Source of the DNA: Neopestalotiopsis rosae
Lineage: Eukaryota; Ascomycota; Sordariomycetes; Amphisphaeriales; Sporocadaceae
NCBI GenBank assembly: GCA_023078685.1
Contig: JALGAS010000003.1
Coordinates: 4,402,001 to 4,466,000 of the forward strand
Direction: 5' to 3'
DNA length: 64,000 nucleotides
Position 1 is the stretch's first letter; each line of letters opens with the position of its first letter. The translations under genes and the position numbers were made by a program. Below are positions 44,052 to 55,840 of the stretch, piece after piece. A model generated the notes under the pieces. The model saw nothing but the letters and a program-made list of their open reading frames with translations, ran no database searches and had not been told where the DNA came from.

Positions 44052-46352
44052 ATGGCCTGTTTGACCTTGGAAAATATTCTGAAATCAGGATGTCCGAGTC
44101 GACCAAATGGCTTATGCTCGGTATGCCAACCAATCTTCGATTTCATCCTCACCGAAGACGATGGTAGGTGCTTTGATTGCCGAAGCCAACCTGAACCACA
44201 TTTGCATTCTTCAATTCAATACCACGCCAGCAAAACAACATGCCCAGGATGTCGTTTGATCACTTCATTCTTCGACGTTGGCAAACTAAAAATTCGAGAG
44301 ACGCCCATGATCGATCTTCTTATTGAGCAAAGAAATTTCGATGCCATAGACTCTCTGAATCCCAGCACCGACCTACGTTATGGTGGTGGCCTGAAAGTTT
44401 TCCTCCATGGCCAACCCAAGCAAGAGTTGGTTGGAAAGATACTCGTGAACGAAGCACCTCAAGAGACGTTCCAGAGCGAAGCTGCTGATACCTCTTGGGA
44501 TCCCGTGTATTCACGGGGTCGAATGGTACCTCCAATCATCAATCTCGACCTTGTCAGAGCTTGGATGAAGTTCTGCTGCTCAAATCATGAGAAATGTAGG
44601 CGTTTGGGGAATGGTATTCCCGCAGCCTTCCGTTTGATTGATTTGGAGCACTTCCAAGTTATCGAGGCTACGACAAACTGGCGCTACGTAGCATTGTCCT
44701 ATGTCTGGGGCACAGATACGAAGCCATTGCTGACAAAGGAACGATTGTCCGAGTTCTTACAGGAAGGTGGATTGCGGCACACGGATATACCACAAACCAT
44801 ACTGGACGCAATGCAGGTCTCGAGAGACATAGGCTACCGCTATTTATGGGTGGACTCTATTTGTATCGTTCAAGATGATGCAAATGACAAAATTAAACAA
44901 CTCCCTATTATGGGCAAGATCTATAGCGAGGCTGATCTTGTTATCGTTGCAGCTATGGGAGTCTCTGCACAAACCGGCTTATCTGGCATAGGGAAGAACA
45001 CAAGAGACCAATGGCAACATATCGAAAAACTCGACGAGTACCGATTTATTACAACTGGTAAAGACATTCCTAAGATAGTGGGCGGGACTTATTGGAATTC
45101 TCGTGGTTGGACATTCCAAGAAGCTTATCTTGCACGAAGGGTCTTGTTATTTGCACAGACGCAGGTCTTCTGGATCTGTCAGGACATCACATGGAGGGAG
45201 GATACGAATCTTGAATCACCACGATTCAGATCATTCGAAAGCCGCGGACTAGAATCGTTATGGGGTTCTGATTCAAACGACAACACTTTGATCGTATTTG
45301 ACAACAGATGTCGTACTCGAGAATACTGTCGAAACGTTGAGTTGTTCTCATTGCGGACCTTCAAAGACGAGAGCGATACCTTGTGGGCGTATGCGGGAGT
45401 ACTGCAAGCCCAATCAGCATTATTCCCCCAAGGATATATTTGGGGCGTGCCCTACGAGATCTTGGACGTGGCGCTTCTATGGACGTCCGCGATTCAGTAC
45501 GGATGCGATTGCACTTATCAAGAGAGCATTCAAACCCCAATGAGAAGAGGATCAGCAAGCGATGTGTTGCCGTATACAGTACCATCTTGGGCCTGGCTTT
45601 CCTCTAAATATAGCGTCAAGTTTCGAACGTTGTGTGGCAGCCTTTCTTCCGAAGTCTCTTGGCTCTCACCTGTGGATTTGAGATGGTATCACAAGCTTGG
45701 ATTATGGGAGCCTTTCTGGGCGCTTATTACCAACTTATTGATGGGAAGACTTGGCTTTCCTCTACAACCCCACCCAAAGCTGACGGACGATTTCATGGAA
45801 TACAAACTTCTACACTTCTCAGCAAAAACGACGAACTTGATCTTGAAGCTCGATGCAAGCGCAATGGAAAGGGAAGCAGACCCTCGAACGGAGGACAGTG
45901 AGCCTCGTACTGAGATACCATGGTGGAAGATGCCATTTGGACTCGATGCTCTTCGAGCACTTATATCTCCGATAGCTCGCCACTGGCAAACTCGAGACGA
46001 GAGCTCACAACGAGTACTTCTACGAAACGCCAAGATACTTGTATCCGACGAAGAAGTCGGCCGACTGAGCATCCCGCAGGATTGTATTCGGCAGGGTTCG
46101 GAGAGACTCGGGCAGTTTATCTTGCTGTCTTCAAATACGAAGGACGAAATAGACGACCACTGTAAAAGATCGTCTTTGCCGTCAGACTGTGGTAACATCA
46201 TCCATGTACGAAACTGTGAACACGTTGTTGATTACAACGTTATGTTGATCGAGCAGCAAGGAAGGATCGCATATCGACGAGCGCTTGGGTCTATTAGGAA
46301 AGAAGGTTGGGCAAAAGTGGAATGGGTCGAGAAGGAGATTTATCTAGGTTAA
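44052..46352 (+). CDS. HET-domain protein (heterokaryon incompatibility type)
   Basis: Single exon of 766 residues. A Cys-rich N-terminus (SGCPSRPNGLCSVCQPIF, CFDC, CPGCRL, CCSNHEKC) may bind metal. The HET domain shows its three usual blocks: WRYVALSYVWGTDTKP (about 214), GYRYLWVDSICIVQDDA (about 262), and NSRGWTFQEAYLARRVLLFA (about 349). The long C-terminal region has no recognised domain and includes a basic/acidic linker (EREADPRTEDSEPRTE). In Pezizomycotina HET domains trigger cell death after fusion of unlike strains. Whether this copy does so is unknown. It faces the methyltransferase remnant and has no HeLo or NACHT partner in the same chain. Confidence 0.88.
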   Translation: MACLTLENILKSGCPSRPNGLCSVCQPIFDFILTEDDGRCFDCRSQPEPHLHSSIQYHASKTTCPGCRLITSFFDVGKLKIRETPMIDLLIEQRNFDAIDSLNPSTDLRYGGGLKVFLHGQPKQELVGKILVNEAPQETFQSEAADTSWDPVYSRGRMVPPIINLDLVRAWMKFCCSNHEKCRRLGNGIPAAFRLIDLEHFQVIEATTNWRYVALSYVWGTDTKPLLTKERLSEFLQEGGLRHTDIPQTILDAMQVSRDIGYRYLWVDSICIVQDDANDKIKQLPIMGKIYSEADLVIVAAMGVSAQTGLSGIGKNTRDQWQHIEKLDEYRFITTGKDIPKIVGGTYWNSRGWTFQEAYLARRVLLFAQTQVFWICQDITWREDTNLESPRFRSFESRGLESLWGSDSNDNTLIVFDNRCRTREYCRNVELFSLRTFKDESDTLWAYAGVLQAQSALFPQGYIWGVPYEILDVALLWTSAIQYGCDCTYQESIQTPMRRGSASDVLPYTVPSWAWLSSKYSVKFRTLCGSLSSEVSWLSPVDLRWYHKLGLWEPFWALITNLLMGRLGFPLQPHPKLTDDFMEYKLLHFSAKTTNLILKLDASAMEREADPRTEDSEPRTEIPWWKMPFGLDALRALISPIARHWQTRDESSQRVLLRNAKILVSDEEVGRLSIPQDCIRQGSERLGQFILLSSNTKDEIDDHCKRSSLPSDCGNIIHVRNCEHVVDYNVMLIEQQGRIAYRRALGSIRKEGWAKVEWVEKEIYLG

Positions 46353-47529
46353 ATTACCACTATGTATGCAGGTCCTTCTGTACGATTATACACAGATACG
46401 ATCAAGGAACATAAGTCTCATTTAATCTTAAAAGAATAACAATATCAGAACTCTTCAAAGATGGGCACGATCAATTGATACCATGCGGTGGCAAGGTCAA
46501 TACAAATCACAGGAGGCATTGATCGGTGCCGCGCTACGTGCAGCTGTGTTCCCAGGCCTCGAACAGCAGAGACCGCCATGGTCCCTGGAAATAACTCCGC
46601 GGCAGTGGTTCGACCTATTGCTCTATCCCCATTGCAAGATGACAGCAAGCAGCGAGATGGCCGCATTGGAATCTTGCAGTGGGGAACTTTCTATGTGGCA
46701 TGAGCATACTGAGCGACTCATTGATGGCTATCACTACTTTATCCCAGTATAGCTGCCCGAGTACCGCGAAACCCAATCGTGCGACACGTGGCTCTCATTG
46801 CTTCCGCTGGATTCTACGCAAGGTCATTGCTGACAAGCCCAATCAACGGCGAGACTCACGGCGGCGCATACGGTATTTCACTTTTGTGGGACAAGATCTG
46901 ATACAAAGCATGTACCCTTTCCAACAAAGTCATCATGTTGATCCGTCAATACCTTCCCAATTGACTTCATAGTAGTGCGGTTGTCGTATTCGTTCCTAGA
47001 TACGAATAAGGCAGCGCATCTCGGTTTCCTCCAGGCATGATCCATATTTCCGCCCCGCCACGGATGTGCGACTGCCGGCACGAGCAGGTCTTGGCGGCAT
47101 ATCTGACTTGGTCTTTTGTGCGGATAACAACGTCTCGCGGCAATCCAATGTGAATAAACAGCCACAGGTAAGGTTTTGTGCATGATCATACGTTTTATGC
47201 AGTATCGGTGGTTTCATAACGCTGTATAATTATAGATGAGGCGGTCGCATCCCGGTCACGACTAGCATACCTGTGGACACGACGATGCGATACATTTTGG
47301 ATACCCACAGACTGGTTGGCAGAGTTTAGGAGTAACGTCACTATCGTGGCAAGAGACGATGATGTTCGGAGTGCGAAATAGTGCGTACGGGAAGGCGGGC
47401 AACTAGTCGAGTCCGAGGAATGATGATGAAAGACAAATTTCCAAAAGCTATTGTTTTGCGTTTTTACTCTTTTCCCTCCATCTAAGTAAAAGAATAGAAG
47501 CCTTTTCATCCTCGCTGACTTTCATCACC
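46353..47529. other. Intergenic region (1.2 kb)
   Basis: No supported gene. A frame at 46483-46752 (89 codons) has no domain and no flanking exon. Confidence 0.4.
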
Positions 47530-49309
47530 ATGAACACACAACATCTATCAGTCGTGGAATCTATTCTCTTCAGTCAGCCCTACGTGCAGCTTAGTATTGC
47601 TGCCGTCTTCTTGTTGTACCTTCGTTATGCTCTTAGCCAATCGGACAATACACCATTTATCAACCCGAAGAAATCATCAGAACTAACGGCATCACGACCC
47701 CGGAGTGCATTTTTGGCTCAAAGCAAAGAAATTCTATCTAAAGGACACGATTTATACCCTGACCAACCATACCGAGCCAACACAGACTGGGGAGAAGTGC
47801 TGCTTCTGCCGCCATCACTAATCAATGAACTTCGAAGTGATCTACGGCTTGACTTCCTCGAAGTGGCGCAGGATGTAAGTTATCTTTTCTTAATATGAGT
47901 ACAATGCTGACTTGCCACTTGTATCCTTGCAGGACAGTCATGCGTATGTACCAGGCTTTGAGCCTTTTAGGAGCGACCCAAAGATAACAGCAGTTGTTAT
48001 GAAATACCTGACAAAAGCCCTTAGTGAGATATTAATCCAGATTTCCACATGTCGATCAGCTTGTTAATAAATGCTCCTAGCCAAAATAACGAAGAATTTA
48101 TCTGACGAGGCCACCCTCGCACTACAAGAGTCATTAACAGTCAAGGTAAGCATCGTACTCACGTTAACAAATTCAAGCCTTGAAATGTCCGCTGACATGC
48201 TCAGAATGGCACGAGAATCATGTGGCCACGGCTTTTCTCAATCTTATCTCCCGCTTATCTTCACGAGTCTTTATGGGCGAGACACTATGTCGCAATAAAA
48301 AATGGGTCGAAGTCTCGGCGAGATACACGACTCAAGCCTTTACCACCTCCGACGTGCTGCGGGAGTGGTCACGCCCATTCCGTCCTTTCGTGCACTGGTT
48401 CATCCCAGCTTGCAAGGAGACCCGTCGCCTGTTGGCAGAGGCCCGTCGAGTGCTTGAACCGTGTATCAAAGAGCGTGAAGACAAGAGCCGCGAGGCCTTG
48501 GCTCGTGGGGAGCTAATCGTCTACGACGATGCCCTTGCATGGTTCGAAAAAGAGTTCACAAAGGGTTATGATCCAGCAATTGCCCAGATCAGCCTGTCTC
48601 TTGTCGCAATCCATACCACTAGTGACTTACTCCAGGTCACAGTGCTCAACATTGCCCGTCACCCGGATTTGTTTCAGGCTCTTCGACAAGAAATTATCGA
48701 CGTGCTCAAAACTCATGGCCTCACTAAACAAGCTTTGCAGAATCTCAAGCTGCTCAACAGCACCATCAAGGAATCGCAGAGGCTAAAACCGGTCTTGCTC
48801 GGAAAATATACCCATCCCCGGGGAGCTTGAATATGAATTTTATACTAATGGAACATCACGTAGTCACCTGGAGACGTGCTGCCTTGAAAGAGATACGTCT
48901 ATCCAATGGTGTCACCATTCGCAAGGGCCAAAGGATCGGAGTCTCCAATGCCCACATGTGGGACTCGGCCTACTATCAAGACCCCGAGAAGTTCGATGCC
49001 TATAGATTCCTGCGGATGAGGGAAAACCCAGCAGAGCAGAGTCCGGCACATCTGGTCAGCACAAGCGAGAAGCATCTCGGCTTCGGCCATGGCAGCCATG
49101 CATGCCCTGGCCGTTTCTTCGCAGCCAACGAGATCAAGATTGCATTATGCCACTTGCTGCTCAAGTATGACTGGAAGCTGCCTGACAACCATGAACCAAA
49201 GCCCATGGCATATGGAATGAGCTTGATTCCGGACCCTCGGGCGAAGCTCCTAATCCGTAGACGTACGGAAGAAATTCATCTGGAGTCACTTCGGCATGAG
49301 GCGGAGTGA
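47530..49309 (+). pseudogene. Cytochrome P450 (ent-kaurene-oxidase/CYP68-like), probably disrupted
   Basis: Recognisable exons are 47530-47874, 47933-48023 and 48081-48145 (phases close), then 48205 to about 48800 and about 48862-49309. The N-terminus has a membrane anchor (SIAAVFLLYLRYAL). Later blocks are HAYVPGFEPF, WHENHVATAFLNLISRLSSR, an I-helix AIHTTSDLLQV, K-helix KESQRLKPV (E-x-x-R), and the heme loop FGHGSHACPGRFFA, all typical of the fungal clade that includes ent-kaurene oxidase. Two defects remain. The intron after VK (GTAAGC...CTCAG, with a CTGAC branch site) leaves the next exon one base out of frame. Between LKPVLLG and RRAALKEIR there is no GT donor: the expected position reads GGAAAATATACC. 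Both suggest loss of function, unless they are sequence errors. Confidence 0.78.
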
Positions 49310-51049
49310 AACTTCTGCCATGAATCGGATAGTTGAGGGATTCTACCCGCAATAAGCCTTGAACTTTGGGAATGGAAACAATGCTACGGATTGACATTTG
49401 AAGTCCTCTCCATCTTTGGTGCTAGCGAGAGTTTCAATAAACTGGGTTAATTTTTCTTTCATAATGGTACCATTATCGGTCTCGCTAAATAGTGCAACTG
49501 GCTTTGGAAAAGTTTCTTGATTTCTTCGCGCCTCTATTTTCTATACACCCCCGCTCTTCGCTGCTAAACGTAGGCAAACCTTTCCACCAATTCAGTTAAT
49601 CCCATCAATTATATCACATGAACATGCAATAAGATATGAATGGTTTTCCTGTAGTCATAATTTTCTTTAAAAACTGGAGACCAAAAGAAAAAACATACAA
49701 CACCGGGGATTCCCCAGCCGTCACCGATCTGAGTACTAATCAGGCGCTTCTCAGTTTATCTAGGGCAGAGCGGACGGGATGCCGAGTTCTCTAAGAGCTA
49801 TGGTCGTATGTGGCAATAATCTCCAATATTTCACAATATGATTCATTTCTTTTTCTTCCTTTCAGAGCTGCAGCATGGGTACAATCTAAGGAAGCTATCA
49901 CCTCTTGCTTTTGTGCCTGATGGAAGCGACATCATTAGGACAAGTGCAATTGTGGGCATGATAGAGGAAATGGCACAAATAAGTTTATAGTTTTGAATAT
50001 TCAGCCGCTCTCGAATATGATGCATTGTATGTCTAAGTGATTGTTCATGGGCAGCTACCGTGCATCCCATACAGTGGTCAGGATTCAATTATGGCATCAA
50101 TCTCTTAGCTTGGCAGCTTGCCCCATATATTCTCCTATCGATTGAAGTGGAGCCATGATGACTATATAGCACAGAAGATATCCACGACGACGCTTGCCAC
50201 GGGTCCCCAAATTCATATCTCATTTGATACCGAATACATCTCTTCACTTGAACTCAGTTTTACCATGGCTGTCTACCTTATCTCATATCAGAGAGAAAGC
50301 AAGGCAAGAAGCAGATTCCCCTATGGAGTATGATTCGGTGGCGCCGACATTACCGCCCGTGCACCTGGCACTCGGCTTATGGGACCCTCCAGGCTGGTGG
50401 AGTGCCTCACAAAAAGTACCGTCTGAATACACCATTTATGTATTCATACAGACTGAATTATTTTGACTGAATGACAGTTACATGAAATTCGTCATTTGGG
50501 ATTTCTGCATTTCATTCCAGTGGAATCAACATGTCAGCAACGTGTCTTGAGTCTCAGATTCACGGCACGTGATGGCGGGTCACTGAACCTTGAAAGACTT
50601 CACGATTGACCTTGATTGGATCACGATGTATGGACTGGGAATTTAAGGTTACTCGGAATATTTCGCCCTACAGATATTTGCACTCGTTGTCAACAATACC
50701 CTGTCCTACCAAGGACGGCAGATGTTGGACTTATTAATCTGGTGCCTAGCGTGCGGCTGTCGGGATCTTGCTAGGTGTTTAACCCGTGTCTCCGCCTCAA
50801 ATGATGATCTCAGTGCTCACTGGTCAGCGGGTCTAATGTCTAGACTAAGCTGAATACGAGGAAGGCAAATCTCACGACACAGCAATTGATTATGGAGTTC
50901 TTCTCTCTAGTGTCTCGAGCAAGCTAAAAATAAAATTAGCCATTCAAACTTAAATATGCGGCATGTCTTTTTAATTGTATGGGAATTAATGTTGGAAAGC
51001 AGCTCATTGTCTGGAATACAACCACTGGAACAGACAAATCATATTCACC
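49310..51049. other. Intergenic region (1.7 kb)
   Basis: No supported gene, RNA or clear repeat. It is AT-rich, with scattered short frames only. Confidence 0.4.
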
Positions 51050-52688
51050 ATGAAGCTACAACATAAAGCGCTGGCTATACTGAGCACAAGTGTTTCCACC
51101 TGTCTTGCGTCGTGCTCTTCCTCACCACTTATCGACTGCCTCAACAGCAAAAACGTGCCGCTCAAGTTGTCCTGCGATGCAGACTGGAGCGACGCATCTT
51201 CCGCGTACAATGTCAGACTTCCGGTGAATCCGGCCGTCATTGTTGTCCCCGAAATAGACACGCAGCTGGGAGACGCAGTCGCATGCGCTGGACAAAATGA
51301 CATCCACGTCCAAGCTCGGTCGGGTGGCCACTCCTACGCGTCGTACGGCCTCGGCGGCGTAGACGGTGCCGTGATTGTGGATCTGCAAAACTTCAACTCC
51401 GTGACCATGGCCTCCGAAGACGAGGACGAGGTCTATGTGGGCGGTGGTGTTCGCTTGGGTAACATGGCCCAGACAATTTTTGATGCCAACAACAGGGCTC
51501 TGGGTCATGGAACGTGTCCAGGTGTCGGTATCGGCGGCCACGCCACTCATGGTGGCTACGGATTCTCTTCGCGATCGTTTGGGTTGGCTTTGGATCAGAT
51601 CACTGCACTGGATGTTGTGCTTGCCAACGGCACCATCACGACAGCCACCTCGGAGAGCAACCCGGATCTGTACTGGGTACGCAATCAACAATTGCTTTAT
51701 GCCACCAGTTCTTCTCGTAGTAATACTTACTGACATACTCGTAGGCTCTCCGTGGCGCTGCGGATTCTATTGGCATTGTCACCGGCTTCACTATGAAGAC
51801 ATCGCCAGCTCCAGCAAAGGTCATCAACTTCATATATGATGTATCCCAGTCCGCAGCCAGCGTATCGGCCGCCGTCGACGCATTCCTCCAGATTCAAGAT
51901 TTTGTGCGCAACGCTTCGTCCATTGACCGCAACCTCGGTCTTGGCCTTACGATAGGCAAGAACAGCGGCTCCGTCATCTTTCAACTAGAGGGAACTTATT
52001 TCGGCTCGGTCGAGGAGTACACTGCGCAGGTGGAGCCTCTGCTGCTCCAAGGCTTGCAGGCGGCGACGACCAATGTCAAGGAATATGACTGGCCCTCGTC
52101 CCTCGAGGCACTGGCTGGCTCCAGCCTGACGCCTCCTTCGCCGTACCATCTTCATCAAAACTTTTTCGCCAAGAGCGTCATGGTTCCTGAACCGGGCATG
52201 AGCGAAGAAGCTCTACAAAGCTATTTTGAATATATTTTCAACGGTATGTTTACGATCCTCCAAGCCATGAGCATCTTCTATCCGCACATCGTTCCAATTA
52301 TGCTAATTTCGCAACAGGTCCTACATCACCCACCCCATTCTACATCCTCATCGACCTCTGGGGCGGCGCAGATAGCCAGATCAACACAAAGGACGCGGAA
52401 TTCGCCTCATTCCCGTACCGCGACACCCTCTGGGTGGCCCAGCACTACGCCTACGTCGACGAGGCCGAGGTGTTCCCCGCCGAGGGCATCACCTTTCTCG
52501 ACGGGCTCAACGACGCCATGACCCAGGCGCTGCCGAGCTGGCACATGTACCAGAACTACATTGACCCGACACTGTCGCGGGAGGAGGCGCAGGCCCGGTA
52601 CTACACGCCGGAGGTCCTGGCGCGGTTGCAGCAGATCAAGACGGCTTATGACCCAGACAATGTCTTTGCCAATCCGCAATCGGTATAA
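51050..52688 (+). CDS. Secreted FAD-linked oxidase (berberine-bridge / AA7 type)
   Basis: Exons 51050-51676, 51745-52243 and 52318-52688 give 498 residues with phases closed. A signal peptide occupies about 1-20. The FAD-binding PCMH-type domain contains QARSGGHSYASYGLGG (His about 94) and LGHGTCPGVGIGGHATHGG (Cys about 156), the two sites of bicovalent flavin attachment in this family. It continues with SFGLALDQITALDVVLANG and ALRGAADSIGIVTGFT. The C-terminal BBE motif reads YDPDNVFANPQSV. Relatives include glucooligosaccharide oxidases and secondary-metabolite oxidoreductases. Secretion and the bicovalent sites favour a carbohydrate or small-molecule oxidase producing hydrogen peroxide. The substrate is not determinable. 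No biosynthetic core gene lies nearby. Confidence 0.9.
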
Positions 52689-53329
52689 AAGTGTTTTAGC
52701 AACTTTATTAGCTAGATTTATATTAGTCAATAGCAAATAATTAGTAATGACTCAAGAATACAACAGTTTGACGTGCTTTGCCAAAACCATTGCATCAGGG
52801 ATGAACCCAGGAAAGATAGAATTTACTCACCGAACTATTCAGCATTACCAAGTTATTCAAAATTCTTGGTACCCCAGTCAAGCGAACATATCGACAGCTG
52901 TCAATTGTTTCATCATTGGAAGGTACTTCATAGACCAAGAGGACGTAACAAGGTCTCTCGGTGTTGATGTCAAGGAGTCAAAGGATGACCCAAGGACACT
53001 TCGAAAATACGCTCTGGTCAGATCAGAATATTAGGGATGGAACTTTCAATTCAGCTTGCCTCTGTGTGTATGGTCATATGTATGCGACACAAAGTACCCA
53101 ACCGTCTTGTTGAGTGGCAGAGTATCAATTGAGCGGACATGCACACCGATATCCGGAAGAAAGCGGTAAGTGGCGGGCAAACACTGAGGTTAGTGTGTGC
53201 GGCTGAATGGCCCTTTGTCAGGACATCCTGGCACTGAGTCCTGCGATGGTAGTCTGAGCATTTCCCCACCACGAGGCTTTGCGATGTACATACGACGACA
53301 AACTTTTATCAAAAACGATCCATGATTGC
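52689..53329. other. Intergenic region (0.6 kb)
   Basis: Lies between the oxidase and the second HET gene. It holds a 95-codon ATG frame (52747-53034) without domain or composition support, which I do not call. Confidence 0.4.
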
Positions 53330-55255
53330 ATGACAGCAGTAATGGCTATCAAAAACGAATACCGATATGAGGCTATCAAGCAGCCGTCTACCATACGTCT
53401 CCTCTACTTACATGCGGGAACATCATCTGAAGATATCCAGTTTTCACTGTCAACAGTCTCGCTGGACGACAATCCAGTGTTTGAAGCAATTTCGTATTGC
53501 TGGGGAGATGCAAGCATTGTCGAAACTGTCATTTGCGAGAATGCGTCGCTTTCGACCACAGTCAGCCTACACAGTGCTCTCGTGGCTTTCCGCCTGCCGG
53601 ACCGACCGCGTGTTCTTTGGGCCGATGCAATCTGTATCGACCAGATAAACAATGACGAGAAATCGGGCCAGCTACTGCTCATGCCTCGTATCTATTCGCA
53701 GGCTGAGAAAGTGTTAATATGGCTGGGCCCAGATGATCATGACCTGGACGATCTAGACAGCGTAGTCAGCCAAGCCGTCGACTTTCTACCCCGCAGTGTG
53801 TGCGATGCGGCAGAGCTCGGCCGGCAAGCCCAGATTCTTCACGACGACATGATGGAGCGCCAGCAGAAGGGCCTGCCGAGTCTGATCACCCACGACTGGC
53901 GGCCACTAGTAAATTTGCTACAGCGACCTTGGTTCCGCCGTAAGTGGGTGGTACAAGAAACTTCGCTCGCCCGCGAGGCCATCATATTTGCCGGCCGCTT
54001 CCGGCTACCGTGGAACGACCTCGGACAGCTCTTGCTTTTGGTAGGAACTTCGGGTATAATCGAAAGGGCCATTCTCTGGGGAGAAGCGCAAAAGAAAGCA
54101 AAAGGGGACACCAGCTTGACGGGAGCCAACTTGCATCAACGCATCATTGAGATGATTGGACCCATACACAACTCGTCGATGATATCAGGAATACAGCTTT
54201 GGCGTGAGACAGCTGGTTTGTTTGATTGTATGGTGGCCACTGTCAACTTTTTGTGTACGGATGATCGCGATCATGTCTACGCTCTACTCAGCCTGCCCAA
54301 GATACAGTTGAGTCTTGTTCCAGATTACAGTCTTGATGCAGGGAGAACATTTCGCCGATTCGCGGAAATGGAAATCACAGAGACGAATAGTCTAAAATTG
54401 CTCGGTCTGGCACCGGACAAGCTCGCATTCTCGCGTCCCGGAGTCATAGATCGAATGAATATCCCGTCATGGGTACCCGATTTGCGCAGGCTGGGTGAGG
54501 TGGACACAATCGTAAGCTACAATATAAAGGAGCAAGTCTTTCATGCTGGAGGCTTTTCAAGGCCTACAGTGAAGTTCTTGGAGGATGAAGCAATCTTGGA
54601 ATGTGATGGGCGGGGTTTCGACACCGTCAAGACCGTCCTGCCAACGTATTTGGAGAGGGTTCTGGCAGAGCTACCGGGATCACAAAATTTTCCGTTGCGT
54701 CAGATGCCGATATGTGAGTCCCCTGCACAAGCCGCGAAATTCCTTGGGGAATGGGCCTTGGACTGCCACGAACTTGCCGGCAGGCCATTGGAAGCTGTGC
54801 CAGCCGATCTTGAGCGTACACGGGCCTTTTCTCGCACCATGGTCTGCGGTATGGCCTCAATGCGGGATGCCCTAACACTCGAGGCCATTGATGCCTTTCC
54901 ATACTTGATGAGGACTTTGGCAGCTGCAGCTGGGAGAAGCAATTTTGGAGCCGCAGGCCTGGAACCCCACCCTGATGTGCTTCCATCTACCGTTACTCTC
55001 GAATCGCCGCTTCAGGCCTTTGGGGCGGTGCGGAGATTCTGTATCACGGAGGCTGGAAGGTTGGCACAACTGCCATTCGATGCAGAGATTGGGGACAACT
55101 TATGGGTTCTTGTGGGTGCTGAAGTACCGTTCGTGGTACGACCCACTGGCAGAGGTACATATAGGCTGATCGGAGAATGCTATGTGGACGGAGTGATGAA
55201 TGGAGAGATTATGGAATCGAGCGGGTACACCACTCAGATGATTCAAATAGAATAG
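53330..55255 (+). CDS. HET-domain protein (het-6/Tol-like)
   Basis: Single exon; the first in-frame ATG is at 53330 (641 residues), with a second at 53342 that could also be used. The start fits HET proteins of this group, with IRLLYLHAG and then the HET blocks FEAISYCWGDAS (about 64), VLWADAICIDQIN (about 107) and WFRRKWVVQETSLAREAIIF (about 205), followed by DDRDHVYALLSLP and IPSWVPDL, as in the het-6 OR family. The C-terminal end (GDNLWVLVGAEVPFVVRPTG, then YRLIGECYVDGVMNGEIM) is the usual terminal block of these proteins. Full length appears intact. A cytoplasmic non-self-recognition or cell-death role is family knowledge, not shown here. Confidence 0.9.
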   Translation: MTAVMAIKNEYRYEAIKQPSTIRLLYLHAGTSSEDIQFSLSTVSLDDNPVFEAISYCWGDASIVETVICENASLSTTVSLHSALVAFRLPDRPRVLWADAICIDQINNDEKSGQLLLMPRIYSQAEKVLIWLGPDDHDLDDLDSVVSQAVDFLPRSVCDAAELGRQAQILHDDMMERQQKGLPSLITHDWRPLVNLLQRPWFRRKWVVQETSLAREAIIFAGRFRLPWNDLGQLLLLVGTSGIIERAILWGEAQKKAKGDTSLTGANLHQRIIEMIGPIHNSSMISGIQLWRETAGLFDCMVATVNFLCTDDRDHVYALLSLPKIQLSLVPDYSLDAGRTFRRFAEMEITETNSLKLLGLAPDKLAFSRPGVIDRMNIPSWVPDLRRLGEVDTIVSYNIKEQVFHAGGFSRPTVKFLEDEAILECDGRGFDTVKTVLPTYLERVLAELPGSQNFPLRQMPICESPAQAAKFLGEWALDCHELAGRPLEAVPADLERTRAFSRTMVCGMASMRDALTLEAIDAFPYLMRTLAAAAGRSNFGAAGLEPHPDVLPSTVTLESPLQAFGAVRRFCITEAGRLAQLPFDAEIGDNLWVLVGAEVPFVVRPTGRGTYRLIGECYVDGVMNGEIMESSGYTTQMIQIE

Positions 55256-55840
55256 ATGCTTGTGTATATCCATCGCAAGCCAGAGCATGTTGCAGCACGC
55301 ACTATATGGTTCAAATGAAGCTGGACAGCGTCCAAATATGATGATGGGCATTAGACTAATAAGGTTACATTTGGGGCAGCAAAAGAGTTATGAAGAAGCT
55401 AGAACCCCTCGTTGTTCCCCGGCGTCTGGGAGCTTGCCAATATGACACTCTCACGGGTGTACATGGACATATTTAGAGAAGGCACGAATGACATCAAAGT
55501 TCTGTTGTTTCTTGGTCCCGCGGTCATAACAGTAGTCTATCCAGCACGGAAGTCACGGCCACCATCCAGCGGCCTGACAACAACATGTTCTGGCCAAAAC
55601 ATTTGTGTAACCTGATATTAGACAACCAGCGTATGAAAGCTAATGAATATGAATGACTAATCGTTGAACTGTAGATGCCGCGCTACTGTCGGTACCTATG
55701 TAGATGACAAAGATGGCCTGATGATCTCGGTTATGTCTGACTAGGATATCGACACCGAGACGTGCCTACAGCGGCCTTAGTCACCTGTCCTGCCTTCCAA
55801 TCAGTCGCAGAAGACCATTAGTTCACGTGAACGATCGTCA
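55256..55840. other. Convergent intergenic region (0.6 kb)
   Basis: 3' flanks of two convergent HET genes. No gene is seen. Confidence 0.4.

Noticed and set aside
52747..53034. 95-codon ATG frame after the oxidase gene
   Set aside because: No recognisable features or splice partners.
53279..53329. Longer N-terminus of the HET protein at 53330
   Set aside because: The upstream part of the frame starts only at TTG; the first ATG is at 53330.
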